Of a stretch of DNA of 64,000 bases, positions 51,075-62,016 are shown one piece after another (the first letter of the stretch is position 1; each line of letters starts with the position of its first letter). The notes beneath the pieces were generated by a model. The model made no database searches, had not been told where the DNA came from, and was given only the letters and a program-made list of their open reading frames with translations. The translations under genes and the position numbers were made by a program. Source of the stretch: Mortierella sp. BCC40632 (lineage: Eukaryota; Mortierellomycota; Mortierellomycetes; Mortierellales; Mortierellaceae); NCBI GenBank assembly GCA_011634665.1, contig WAEK01000009.1:1107501-1171500 (forward strand). The letters run 5' to 3'.

Positions 51075-52520
51075 TTTTTTTTTTTTTTTTTGCTAAATAA
51101 ACTAAGAAACCTAATATAGCCTCTATCAACCATAGCAGCTCACGAGGCTGTTGCCCCGAGCAAAGATTGCCGTCTCTCTCGAGACGTTTAAAAAGTTGAG
51201 AAAAGACTGTTACCAGAAAGATATCCTCCCCATCCTTTCCATCACCTCCAAACGTCTCCATCCCGCTAGACTACCAAGCAGGGAGGTGTTAGCCGACGCA
51301 GCGTCGTTCTGTGCTCCTGGTCATCCTTGATCTTGGTGATCTACAAGAAGCGACTGGTGATCCACAAGAAGCGACTCATATAGGCAGGCGTCAGCTAGGC
51401 ACGCAAACCCATAACCATCGCTCCATCATCCTCTTACTTCCTGGGGAGGACCTTTCTTTTTTCCAGGGGTAATCTCATGCCACCGATGTTGTGCAACGTT
51501 CTTTCCATATCGTTTCAGTTGCTTGCGTTTCAATGTAACTGACAAACGGTGGGCTACCAAAGCTGCCACTGACACTGTCCCCACGAACAAACTCTTCCAT
51601 TTCTCAGTCAGTGCTGCTGGCGTCAGGCCGCGACAGAGGAAGCCAAAGATCCAGGGGGTCTTGTTTGTGTCCTATCGTTGTATTGAGGATCAGGTGGGAA
51701 ATCTGGACTCTCCTGTATAAAATCGAGGCTCCTGGTCACCATACTGGCCGGTGTACCTCTCCAGAACATCTGTCTAGGGGTTCTCAATCCTGACACGTTG
51801 CTCTTTCTCTGCCTTTCGAATGCTTCCTTAACTTTTTTTGTTGGCTTCACTGACCGCTCTCCTTCCCCAGTCATCGAGCCTCCTTATGACCTCATCCCAT
51901 ATTTCATTTCTCTGGCCTTCAGATAATGGTCATCTCCACAAATGGACATTATCCTCTTCTTTGTAGTCGCAGAGCCTACACCGTCCATCTGGGCATACTT
52001 CTTGGTTGCAGGCATGCATTACTTTCCCAGTAGGCATCATTCCAAAAAGTTTTTTCATCCTATAGGTCCGATGATGTGTGTCTTTAGTGCTACTGAAGAA
52101 CGAATGCGCCTGTTGGTTACGGTGGATAATCACCAGTGTTGATCGCCAGTCTACATCATCCATTTTTGGGACATCTCTCGTTGTCAGTCGTTGCACTAAC
52201 CAGACCTGATGTCTCCTCAATGTTGTCTGACGCTTCAGAAACTGACGAACATCGATCTCAATCTCTGTTTCTGCACACCTGGCTAACAAAGTGAGCTCGT
52301 CCTGCGCCCTCATATCGATTTTCCAGGGCACAGTCGCCTCTGTTGCGGGTGTCGTTGCAACCCCATAGGCTAGAGCATTGCCTGGTTGTTACTGTGCCCA
52401 CAGACCCATGCTACTTCGACTATGCCTGGTCGCATATGAACAGTCTTTGCCAGCACTGTCCATAGTCTAGCCAAATTTGCACGCTGCCATCCCGTAAAGG
52501 CTAAAGGTAGACTAGATACA
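51075..52520 (-). mobile_element. Non-LTR retrotransposon (LINE) 3' remnant
   Basis: On the minus strand from about 52520: a degenerate RNase H end (VEVAWVCGHSNNQA), then a reverse-transcriptase-associated zinc finger (RMKKLFGMMPTGKVMHACNQ, CPDGRCRLC, EEDNVHLW) at 52331-51930, then a degraded C-terminal tail to about 51500. Stops interrupt the frame after the RNase H block. A run of 17 T on + at 51075-51091 equals a poly(A) tail for this strand and marks the 3' end. The polymerase domain is absent, so this is a 5'-truncated dead copy, as is common for LINEs. Confidence 0.55.
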
Positions 52521-52744
52521 ACCTATTCCCCCCATCATTGTCAGTCAACATGGCATTTTATTTTGTTTCCGCTGAGTCAGTCAACATGATATGCTACCTT
52601 GACGCCCTTGTGGTCAAAGTAACTAAAGACTACACACGACTTTGGCAATTTTCTGTGATGTCGTCAAATTTATTTCCCTACAGTGAATGAGGCTACACTA
52701 AATTTACTAATGCTCATTAATTTCATGCATTATCGTCTCTCATT

Positions 52745-54467
52745 ATGCACATGAACAAGGAGCAAATTAACTACCTAAACGGCTGCGAAGGATTCAATAT
52801 CAACCCTGCTGTGTGGGCAGAGTACGGGGATGAGACAGACATCAGTCGGATTGACCTTGCCTGGACCTCAGAAGCGCTGCCCTTTCTTAAACGGTCCAAC
52901 ATTCGCGAGTTGTCAGCAGCTCATTCACGACTCAGCCGTCTCACTCGAGAATCCCGTCCAGTGAAGTGGAGAGACGGGCTAATGTCCGTAAGTCCATTGA
53001 GTCATTTGGTTTGTCGTTCCATGCAAGGTGAATGTGTTATTTTTAGTGTACTCATTTGCTTTGTAGCGTAAGCATAATCTGAGTATGCGAGAGCAGGCTA
53101 ATGCTCAGACAGAGCTGCAAGCGCACCAAGTGACAAGTGAAATGAAGGTGGCGACAAAAAGAAAGGCCACCAGCTCTCCTGGTAGGTGCCACCGAGACTC
53201 TCATTGGGAGATAGCCGTGGGAATGTGCGTGTAGAGCACTTCAATTTTAACGCCTTGCCTGCTGATTGCATTGGCTAGATTCTCTGGATGAAGGGTCCCG
53301 AAATCAATCCCTAGTTCGATTAGTGCTGGACCACGACCACGTGAATCAGAAGGAGACGAATCCAGGAGTCCTAACTCAGTTGTCATACCAAGCAACCACC
53401 TCACCTCTGACACCACAGCAGCAGCATACGCTCTGTTCAACCAGCGAGTGGATTGGGACAATCAGATATTGGAAACCTTTGATCTGTATGCCGACAAACA
53501 CCAAGGCTCGTCGGGTGTTAGTGAGGACTTCATCATGGATGTCACAGCCGGCTCATCCTTGGTCAAAAGTCTCTCCGATGATATTTATGATCTCATCTTG
53601 CTTGACGCCCCAAGTCTGCCTGACACCTTCACTGAGCTCGAAGAGCTAAACCAACTAATCCGTGGCAAATCATCATTCCAAGAGCTCTGCAACCTCGTGT
53701 ATAGTATACCCCCCAGCACCAAGGTCAGGCGATTCTTGTATGCAAGTGTACAAGGATATGCCAAATATTTCCCACACCATTCACATCTCCCAGACAAGGA
53801 CGAACGTCAGCTCATGATTGATGTTGTCGACCCTGTGCTTCATGGGGCGTTCGACGTCTTCGGGATGTCACGGGACGTGCCAGAGGTCGCGATAATTGGA
53901 TCTGGGGAGAGGAGGAACTTGACGAAAGACTCGACTGAGAAGATTGACCGATGTAAGAGAGCCGATTTCGTCGGATACGATAGCTGCGGTCGTCAGCTTG
54001 TGTTGGCAGAATGCTCTACAATGTACGAGACCGACATCAGGAAGCTCTGGTCAGACAGATGGAAGTTATCGAGAGCCATGAAGGATACCTTCGACTCGAC
54101 CATGAAAAAGTATGCAGAAAGAGTAATGCCACACTCTCGATACTCAGTGTTCGGCATTCAAATTTTCGGCGAGAAGGTTACGTTCCTCCAAATGGACTTC
54201 CGGAGCCGCTATCGACTCTGGCAGTTAGCATGGGTCGATGTGCCCACCAACCAGACCGAGTTTGAGCTCTTTTTTTCCAACTATATCACAAAAATTCTAT
54301 GCTTTGTGAAACTTGTGGAAGAAGAGAAGAGGCATCGAATACAGCAACCTTTCCTCTCCGATCGGGAGACTCTCACTTTGTCGAGGGCAGCACATCGACT
54401 TACCTCCACAACACCTTCACCTCGTAACAGCCTCACGCCTTCATCTGTCCGCCAGCGAACCAAGTGA
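52745..54467 (+). CDS. Multi-exon gene of unknown function, possible PD-(D/E)XK-like fold
   Basis: Exon 1, 52745-52987 (start ATGCACATGAACAAGG), ends at gtaagt. Exon 2 starts at 53067 and ends near 53181-53186. The last exon begins near 53294 and ends at 54467. Exon 2 to 3 closes in phase only with the weaker donor (gtgcca), so a frame lesion is possible. The product is about 510 aa. Its C-terminal half is well-formed: VRRFLYASVQGYAKYFPHHS, EVAIIGSGERRN, RADFVGYDSCGRQLVLAECS, RWKLSRAMKDTFDST, YSVFGIQIFGEKVTFLQMDF. The ADF..(9-10)..LAE-x spacing resembles PD-(D/E)XK nucleases, but the usual Lys after Glu-x is Ser. Similar proteins are, to my recollection, expanded in Mucoromycota. The fold is inference, and no nuclease activity is claimed. 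It sits between element relics. Confidence 0.45.
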
Positions 54468-54599
54468 GCCAACGAATCAACAACACGCAAAACAACCGGC
54501 TTGGGCCAAAGATTGTCAGGAATTTTTTATCGCTCTCACTTAGCTTAAGTGTCCTTAACTAGTACTCATAAATTCATTATTGCCACCAACAGTTACCGC

Positions 54600-54630
<31 letters not shown>
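54600..54630. repeat. (TTCT)n microsatellite
   Basis: A tetranucleotide tract between the unknown gene and the second Fanzor-like fragment. Confidence 0.9.
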
Positions 54631-54661
54631 ACTGACGTAGAATTAATGTTTGATATTAGGC

Positions 54662-55001
54662 ACGGTCGCTTGGGTATTTAGTGGTAGGGACGAATGAGTA
54701 CCTTACCTCCAAGAAGTGTCCAGAGTGCTTCAACTATGTCGCCCAAACCGAGAGCATTAGGCGTCTGTATTGTACAAATTGCCAAAAATACATACATCGG
54801 GACATTTTGGGTGCGCATAACATCGCAAATGTTGTTCTAGGCCACCTTGAAGAACAGGAAAGACCGGACTACTTGCACCCCCGAGCCACAGATGGCAGCT
54901 TGCCATGGAAGAGCGAGCCGAGATTCAAAGGAGCAGGAAAAAAGAGAAGAGCCCCAACGGATAATGGAAGCATTGCAAAACTAGCCAAACTAGTAGACTA
55001 G
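54662..55001 (+). pseudogene. Fanzor/TnpB-like nuclease C-terminal fragment 2
   Basis: From an acceptor (gatattag) at 54660 the frame reads RSLGYLVVGTNEYLTSKKCPECFNY, then LYCTNC, YIHRDILGAHNIANVV and ERPDYLHP to a stop at 54999-55001. TSKKCPEC plus CTNC is a complete CxxC/CxxC zinc ribbon, and HRDILGAHNI carries the RuvC-III Asp, as in Fanzor and TnpB. All four Cys and the Asp are intact, unlike fragment 1, and the two share little beyond the fold. The N-terminal domains are not found in the preceding 200 bases, and the gene upstream does not splice into it in frame, so it is either truncated or the last exon of a gene I could not assemble. The tail after ERPDYLHP is Lys/Arg-rich. Confidence 0.6.
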
Positions 55002-55059
55002 CAGACTAGGAGCTTCTTTGCGTGTCTCCGCCATTCTTAGGAATGTGCCTTTTGATTGT

Positions 55060-55127
55060 CCGCGCGTTCACGCTGGTTACGGTGACGTAATTCCAGCCGC
55101 TCGCGCGGCTGGAGCCCATCAGCTCCA
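55060..55127 (+). other. GC-rich inverted-repeat cluster after Fanzor-like fragment 2
   Basis: CCAGCCGC (55093-55100) pairs perfectly with GCGGCTGG (55105-55112) around a TCGC loop. TGGAGC (55110-55115) pairs with GCTCCA (55122-55127). CCGCGCG (55060-55066) can pair with CGCGCGG (55102-55108) as an alternative fold. The cluster starts 59 bases after the stop codon of the nuclease fragment, in DNA that is otherwise much less GC-rich. TnpB and Fanzor guide RNAs come from this position, so it could be an omega-RNA scaffold. That is inference. Confidence 0.4.
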
Positions 55128-55148
55128 TCATCCCACATCCCTCTCTCT

Positions 55149-55154
<6 letters not shown>

Positions 55155-55210
<56 letters not shown>

Positions 55211-55230
55211 TCACACTCTCTCTCTCTCAA
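55155..55230. repeat. Compound (CA)n(CT)n microsatellite
   Basis: CA repeats run directly into CT repeats, just downstream of the inverted-repeat cluster. Confidence 0.9.
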
Positions 55231-57496
55231 AACGCACAGGGTAAAAACATTCCTATTACACCTCGTTAGATGCGAAAACGCACAGCAGTGGCATTCAAGG
55301 ACAACAAGGTTCCCTATGAGACGTTGGTCACGTCGATGGGTGTAATATGTGTTAAGGAATTCGCACAGTTGCCCTTTTGGGGAGCTGCTGTGATGTGTGG
55401 CCGCATAGTCTCTCATGAGCAAGAGATCATTTCTCTCGTTCATCACCATGGTGCCAAAGGGTTCATCCGTTAATGACAAGGAATACCCACCATCGGTGTC
55501 CTCGTAGAGGCGCGGTACCCGATAGTGTTCCTTTCGGGTTAAATCTGCTATCTTCTTGCTACACTCTTCTGTCGCAATATCTGCACAATGTTGATTGCTT
55601 TACCCAAGAAAGTTTTTTATCTAACTTATACGCACTTTACTTGACGATTTGCTAGTGATCCATGACTGCGAGATGACCGACCTGCCCCACATTTACAAAA
55701 TAAAAATGGTGTCGTCTTCGAAAAGAAGCCAGCAAGCGGACAGAACAAAACACAAGGCGAAAGCACATATTGTATTCCGTACGTAGTGATAGGGTAATTA
55801 TGGGATCGGGTAGGACTTTTTAGTTGAGACAAGGATAGGGGTTTCTCTACTGAATGTGCTGCCTTAGTTTTTTTTTTTTCAATTAATCTTTGTATTCATC
55901 GGTCATGATAACTCGGATAGTCTTCGTATACCACGGTAAAAGGGGGATGCCGTCCTAGATAAACTACTTCAGCCCCAGAACACTCACTGGACCTATTGCA
56001 CCATCAGCGATCATATCTGGAAGTCATTTGGGCACAGTCAGGATTAGCCAAGGATAACATTGACTTACACCTATGACACTCACGAATTATTATTACTATT
56101 CCATGTATCAAGGTGTTTGGTAAGCAAAGATCTCTGGAGACCGGATTTTGGCATCTTGACAACACGAATGCTTAACAACAGCCTTTGTATCGGTTAATAC
56201 ACCACAGGTTTTCAGACCCATTATACAAGCTCTCCTTCCGAACCGGCATCTATCTGTAGCAGGAAGTCCTTACCGCTTACTTACCAAAGGATCAATACGA
56301 TATCGGCAACATCAGCCTACGTTGAGTTGCTCAACACCTTCAAGACAATCATGGACAAAGTCGAAACCGAACGATACGTTCGAACACCAACCAAACGTAT
56401 GGAAGACGATGAAGAACTTCTCGATCTTTATCGCACACGACTCACCAACATTACCCCTTCCACAAGACCGTTCTTTCACACTCGACGGACTTCGGCGTAG
56501 CGTATCATTTTATTGTCTGCGACACTTCGTCAAATATAATTTGGCATCGCCATTCTCAAAAATCGTGATCGTTACCACTAGGATTGTGGAGGTTGGCACA
56601 ATGTTAGAGCTTGGGAAGGCCGTGCGACGATGTGAGTTTAGTGAGAAGAGGGCTTTGAGATCTTGGAATAGCGGGATGACTGGTACGAAGGGTAAACTTG
56701 AGAGAATACTTTCCACATGTAGACGTAGCATGCAATCCCAGAAATCCCGCAGGCGACGATTTCCTGACGTGTGAGCTTCATATTATCCTTGAAGACAGCC
56801 AGCTCTTTGCGGCAGCGGAGGGGCACCAACTCAACAATGTCATTATCAGCCCAATCCAATTTTGTGTATTGGTATTAGCGAAGGAGTGTGTTAAGTAAGA
56901 GGTTTCCGAGAGGAAAGAGAAGCTTTTTACTTATAAAATGTTGTAGAGGGGTGCAACCCAGAACGATAGTACAATCGCGTCCAGAGATAAGTTACACCTG
57001 GGCATACTTCACTAGGCTTCTGTCCTTGTTGGCCTGCTCTTGGAGTTTACACTCATTTAATAAATCAGTGGCGTGGCGAAAGAGCTGTTTATGGAGAAGA
57101 GAAGCTGAGGTGGAAAAGTGGTCGACTGGCTGGGTACTAACCTTTGTATTAGGCGGGTAGGCAGGGATGTTGGTGTCAACCTCCACGCAAGAAATGGTGA
57201 TGAAGGAGATCTACACAAGATTGCCAGTAGATGAAGTTCCTCAGTTAGCCTTTCCTAAGACTCGTCCATGGCTGTGGCGAGTTTCTTCTTGCAGTTTTCT
57301 GGAAGTTAGTGCTGGACTGACCGATGATGGAGCCCTGGCTTTTTGATTCCTCAGCTTGGTAATGGGCAGCGTCACAAAAATCCTGTCACAGATCTTGGCT
57401 CTGGCTAAAGCACCTCATCCCATTGACCATTTCAGGGACATTCAGACCACGGACACCACATCAACTACCTGAACCAAGGACAATAGCAGGGACACG
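55231..57496. other. Unresolved region before PIG-T, with possible exon fragments on both strands
   Basis: No gene could be assembled. Protein-like pieces are a minus-strand frame at 55207-55540 (SLTDEPFGTMVMNERNDLLL), a plus-strand frame at about 56310-56500 (AYVELLNTFKTIMDKVETERY, then a stop), and minus-strand pieces between 57210 and 56510 flanked by plausible splice sites (LFRHATDLLNECKLQEQ; FVPVIPLFQDLKALFSL). I recognise none of them. They may be dead gene or element fragments or a small multi-exon gene divergent from PIG-T. Confidence 0.3.
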
Positions 57497-59978
57497 ATGC
57501 CGTCTTCACCATCACGCATCCTCTGGCTCTCTGCTGCGCTTGTACTCGCGCTGAACGCGGTGACAGTGCCAGCTTCGGCTGATGCATCATCCGCGACATT
57601 TACATCTGAGCATAAGGCGCCTGAGGCATTCCATGAAGAACTCCTTCTCAAACCATTGAACGATGGCAGTGTCTACAGTCACTTTCAATTCACCACCCAT
57701 GTCGGCACTACTGCAGATGAAGAACCATTCGCAGGCGCATCTTCCATCTGTAAGGATTAGGGATTGATATCATCTCTTTATTATTTGATCATTGGAGCTG
57801 CCTGTTGACCTTCTGTCCTGTTCCCTGGATATGACCGCTCCAAATTCAACGTCTAGTTTCACACTACAACCTATTCCCACGATCGGTTGGCCAGATCCTG
57901 CAGCAATTTGAGGTAGAAGAGCTTCATCTGACCTTTACTCAGGGGCGCTGGCACTATGGCGACTGGGGATACCCGCTTGCATCCTCGGCTGGCACAGGAG
58001 TCGAGCTTCTGGCATGGCTAAAGAATGACAAGAAGCAGTATGTTAAAAAAAAAGAAAAGGAAAAGGAGTCTTGATCGCTTAATGTTCGACCTTATGTAAT
58101 CGATCTAACACGTACTTTCGATTCTATCCTTTAATTCTCCATTATCAGAGTGGATGCCAACTGGAAAGGATTGACCAACACCCTTGCTGGACTCTTTTGC
58201 GCTTCACTCAACTTTATTGACGACACAATCACCATTGAGCCAAAGCTCTCCTTCAGGCACGAGGGCCTCTATAATGTCCACTCGGTCTCTTCACCCTCTA
58301 GTCGAAAGAGCAACAAAACTACAGAAGACTCTGCACCGCAAAAGCTGCGATACGGATCTTTGCCTCATGAAAATGTCTGCACTGAGAATTTGACCCCATG
58401 GATCAAACTACTACCCTGCAAATCTAAGGCAGGCATCGCCTCTCTACTCAAGTCGCATAAACTGTTTGACACTCGGTACTATTCGATGGCGATTCACGTC
58501 CGACCGGTTTGCGAGGTATGAGGACAAAAATACTATGAAGTGGATCGAGCTATCTTTTGACGCGTATTGATTGGTATTAACCCTCCACCACCCACCCGCA
58601 CACATCTAGGACGAGGAGTGCAGAGTAAAGAGCCTTGAGTTGGTCCAAACAATCACAACAGTCTTTGATGTTGCAAAGAACGACGGTAGCTATGACTGGA
58701 CCCTGTCAGGACTCTTTGATCGTGAGATCCATGAGGCATGCCCACTCGCCACCAGCTCCAAGGTCGTGCTCCATTTGCCACAGACGACTCAATATCAAGG
58801 ACAGTACGAGCTTGTGCCTTACCCGCCAAAAGGAATCGCGTCGTATGGCTCTAGCGAGAATAACGAACTGATCGCAGCGTATGACTTAAAGGATCCCGAA
58901 GTACTGTCTCCATCCGAGCCATTTAAAATTTCTTTCAAATGGGATAGCACACGTCCAAAACTAGGTAGGGCTGCCCGTAACTCTTTTTTTTTTTTTTTTT
59001 TGCGGTAGACATGGCAGCTGTACCGAGGCTAACAAAAACGCAAATCTGTTATTCGCTTTTATGGATATCTAGTTCGTCACATTATTCCTGGTGTATTGAC
59101 TCACCGTCATTTCACGGGCTATGGTCAGGAGCGAGGAGGTCTATCAATCGAGATTCACAACAACAACCCTGAGGATGTAACTGCGATTTACTTGGATACG
59201 TTGCCTTGGTTCCTAAAGATCTACGTCCATACGTTTAGCGTTCAATTGAACGGAAAAGTTTTGTCTGACCATCACGGTAGGTGACCATGAAGCCTGCTAA
59301 TCAAAATCACTATCTCACCCCAACATGGGAGACGCAGTTACCATATTTTCTCCTCATTTCTTACCTTTTTGTTTTCCCCTGTTCATTTTGCCTACAGATG
59401 TTATCAAGAAGATGCTCTACCAACCTGCTGTGGATCGAGCTCGTCCGGCAATTCTGGAGCTGGGACTGGTTCTTCCTGCTCACTCTGTCTTGAAGTTTAC
59501 TCTCTCATTTGACAAAGTGTTCCTTAAGTACACTGAACACCCTCCGGATGCTAACCGTGGATTCGATGTCGGCTATGCGGTGTTGACAGCTTACATGCCT
59601 CGTGGTCGTGGACAAATTGGATATGGTGGGTTGGATCATCTCCGGAACTACCAGGGACGTGGTGCGGATCAGGTGCAATACCAACTCGAGAGCTCAGGAC
59701 AAAAGGGCATTCACCAGCTGGAGGGCGTTAGGGTGTATACGGAAACGCTTCTTTTGAGCCTTCCAACACCTGATTTTAGTATGCCATACAATGTGATCAC
59801 TCTGACCTGCACTGTGATCTCACTTTTCTTTGGTACGATGTTCAACATGATGACTCGCTCTCTTGAGGTAGTAGATCCAGCTTCTGGGAAGAAGAAAGGC
59901 TCTAAAGGCAAGGAAAAGGCGTTGGCAGATCCACAGAAGGGAGAACAGGATAATAAGCCCAAGCTCAAGGACGACTAA
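57497..59978 (+). CDS. GPI16: GPI transamidase subunit PIG-T/Gpi16
   Basis: PIG-T is the ER subunit that stabilises the GPI transamidase, disulfide-linked to the PIG-K protease. Exons 57497-57749, 57857-58037, 58149-58515, 58610-58964, 59073-59276 and 59398-59978 close in phase to 646 aa (yeast Gpi16 is 610). Residues 1-28 form a signal peptide. Diagnostic stretches are FHEELLLKPLNDGSVYSHFQF, HYNLFPRSVGQIL, ELHLTFTQGRWHYGDWG, HRHFTGYGQERGGLSI and, near the end, a single membrane span after PTPDFSMPYNVITLTCT. The cytosolic tail is short, Lys-rich and charged. A poly(A) signal AATAAA lies at 59986-59991. With the Cdc1-like gene at 14-17 kb it is one of two GPI-pathway genes here. Confidence 0.93.
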
Positions 59979-61527
59979 TTAATAGAATAAAGAGCCTTTG
60001 GTGTTGTTGTTGCTTTACACTGTTCAGGGTGTTGTCTCGACTGAGGTTTAGCGACCCAATCTCTACATACACTGAGCTATAACTTGTTCCTATGATACAG
60101 GCATTTTACTCGGCATTCATACTCCTCTCGGCAATTCAATGTGACTAGACCCTTGCTTGTGCATGATTCTGTGTTATAGTCGCCCACACCGGTACTGCAA
60201 ACTTATTCACGTTGGAAGGATTACAATCGGCAGGAAATCTAGTAGCCAGTCGTACACTTTCAGGGCTTGTTTCGCAGTGCGTACGAGCAAGCGGCCTCAA
60301 TCCCAGCAATCGACTTTTTTGAAACCTTCATATGCTGATGCAGACATGAACGTAGTTGAGCGAACCTGCATTTCTTTCTTTTCGTACATGTGGCGGAAAG
60401 AGCTGGCGCGAAGAGGAGTAATTGATTTGAAGACGACCAAGACGAGAGTAGATCGCCTGGTTACCCTTGCAAACAAACAAACAAACAAACAAACAAACAA
60501 ACAAAAAAAAAAAAAAAGGACTCCTTTTTCCCGAGATGGCTTGCAGTGGTCTTACAGAAAACCTTGAGGGATTTTGGGGGTGTTGTCCAAAGAGACACAA
60601 GAAGGTATCGACGAAGGATCTGGAGGCGTTATTTGCAATACAGAAAGTTAGACAATGCCAGGCCGCTGCTAGCCTGACCCTCAGAACCTCAGCTGTTGAG
60701 ATTTCTAGGAGAGATAAAGAGGGGAGAGGGGGCGAGGTTTTGGTGTTTTCTTCCTTTGCATCTCCGTTAAAAAAGAGGGGGGAACAGCGTAACGCGGTAT
60801 CTCTGAATCACGCCACGACAAAGTGTTTACTAAAGTAGTCTAAATGAACTCGGAGGGATACATGACACGCAGGTTTTGGTAGATACGTTAAGAGGTGCAT
60901 TGGCTGATGGGTAGAGAGAAAGGCTACGACTTAAAACAGACAAACAAGTCAATAAATGAAAGCAGAGAGAGTTGTCCTTTCGCCTGGTCCTACCACGCTA
61001 AGTTACATCAATCGAGGATTTGGCAGTGCCAGTCTTTTCTTGAACATTGTTACTCCAGTCAGTCATTCACTGGGTTTATGGGTTTCAAGTGTCGCGCTGG
61101 CCCGCTCTTCCTCTCTTTCCCTCTCCTCACCCTTCTTAAATCAGATCCACCAACATCATAGTCCTTTGAAGTTCGCCGAGTCTAAGGAAAATAACGTGGT
61201 GGACAAATATGACTAATTGTTGAAAGTGAATGATTGTCGATTGAAAGAGAGAGACTACCGGGGAGAATACTCGCTCCTTGGGTCACAGCTACCTCAATCA
61301 GCACACACAGACAAAAAAAGAATATCAAGCGTACGAGAATGGTTGATACAGCTGTTCATTTACAGATCTCGCTACTAATTTAATATACAATTGCAGATGT
61401 GCGCTCAGTAGGGCTAGGAAAGAAAAAAGGAGTAAAGAACAAAATGAATGATGGTATACTCGAGGCAAAGATGCCCATGAAGGGATATGGAAAAGGACTA
61501 CTAGTTTGGACAAGGATGGGTTTTGCT
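59979..61527. other. Intergenic region between PIG-T and small gene B
   Basis: It holds the PIG-T 3' end, an (AAAC) repeat at 60472-60503 followed by an A run, and from about 61380 the probable 3'UTR of small gene B (an ATACAAT.GCAGAT.TG motif shared with copy A at 34630). Open frames are not domain-like. Confidence 0.6.
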
Positions 61528-62016
61528 CTACAGCCAGGATGAGATAGGAACGTTGACAGCCTGAGCTGCTGGGTTGGAGAGCTTGGCTCGAGATCGGCTG
61601 TTGGAGTGAGACTTTTTGTCTTGGGTGTGGGTCTGGGTATTGATGTGGGTGTGGGTCCGGGTGTGGATCTGGGTATGAGTTTGGGCATGGATCTGAGCAT
61701 GGATCTGGGCATAAGCAGAGGCCCGATCATGGGCCGAGGCAATCAGAGATGAGGTGCTCGACCATGGCGATCGTGAAATGGGGACAAGACTCTCCAGCAC
61801 TTGAACACGCGATTCAACCTCTGTTGAAGTACGTGAGGCTGCAGGGGTATAGGCAATATTCTTGAGTTGGACTATCCTCTTATCCTTTGAATAATCGAGG
61901 TGCGGTGGTTTTGTAGTAGTCTTTTGAGAGGTGGTCTTTTGAGGGGTGTTCCGGGTGCTCTTTTGGGAGGTAGTCGAGGGTGTCTCGGGGATGCGAGTGT
62001 ATTTGTGGTTTGGCAT
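61528..62016 (-). CDS. Small Ser/Thr-rich protein of unknown function, copy B
   Basis: A single-exon ORF of 162 aa, paralogous to 34790-35116. Shared motifs in the same order are YTRIPET, TSQK, VQLKNIA, VQVLESLVP, SRSPW, LIAS, KLSNPA and PISSW at the C-terminus. The Met at 62016 matches the start of copy A. Relative to copy A it carries about 10 extra residues after TSQK and a block of about 40 residues rich in Gln, His and Thr (QIHAQ, THTQ types) before the C-terminal motif. That block is encoded by a short-period G/T repeat at 61611-61722. It has no signal peptide, membrane span or recognised domain. A TATA box and a 14-nt box lie upstream as in copy A. Confidence 0.65.
   Translation of the reverse strand: MPNHKYTRIPETPSTTSQKSTRNTPQKTTSQKTTTKPPHLDYSKDKRIVQLKNIAYTPAASRTSTEVESRVQVLESLVPISRSPWSSTSSLIASAHDRASAYAQIHAQIHAQTHTQIHTRTHTHINTQTHTQDKKSHSNSRSRAKLSNPAAQAVNVPISSWL
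61611..61722. repeat. Coding short-period repeat in small gene B
   Basis: Six-base-type GGGTGTGG/GGATCTGG units, imperfect, encoding the His/Gln/Thr block. They are absent from copy A. Confidence 0.8.

Noticed and set aside
53448..55001. A single fused gene joining the unknown nuclease-like protein to Fanzor-like fragment 2
   Set aside because: The donor at the end of the first (aa|gtgagc) and the acceptor at 54660 are out of phase and would hit a stop within seven codons.
60157..60567. 136-codon + strand ORF downstream of PIG-T
   Set aside because: No domain, a repeat-derived C-terminus (Lys/Gln/Asn from the AAAC repeat) and no splice or promoter support.
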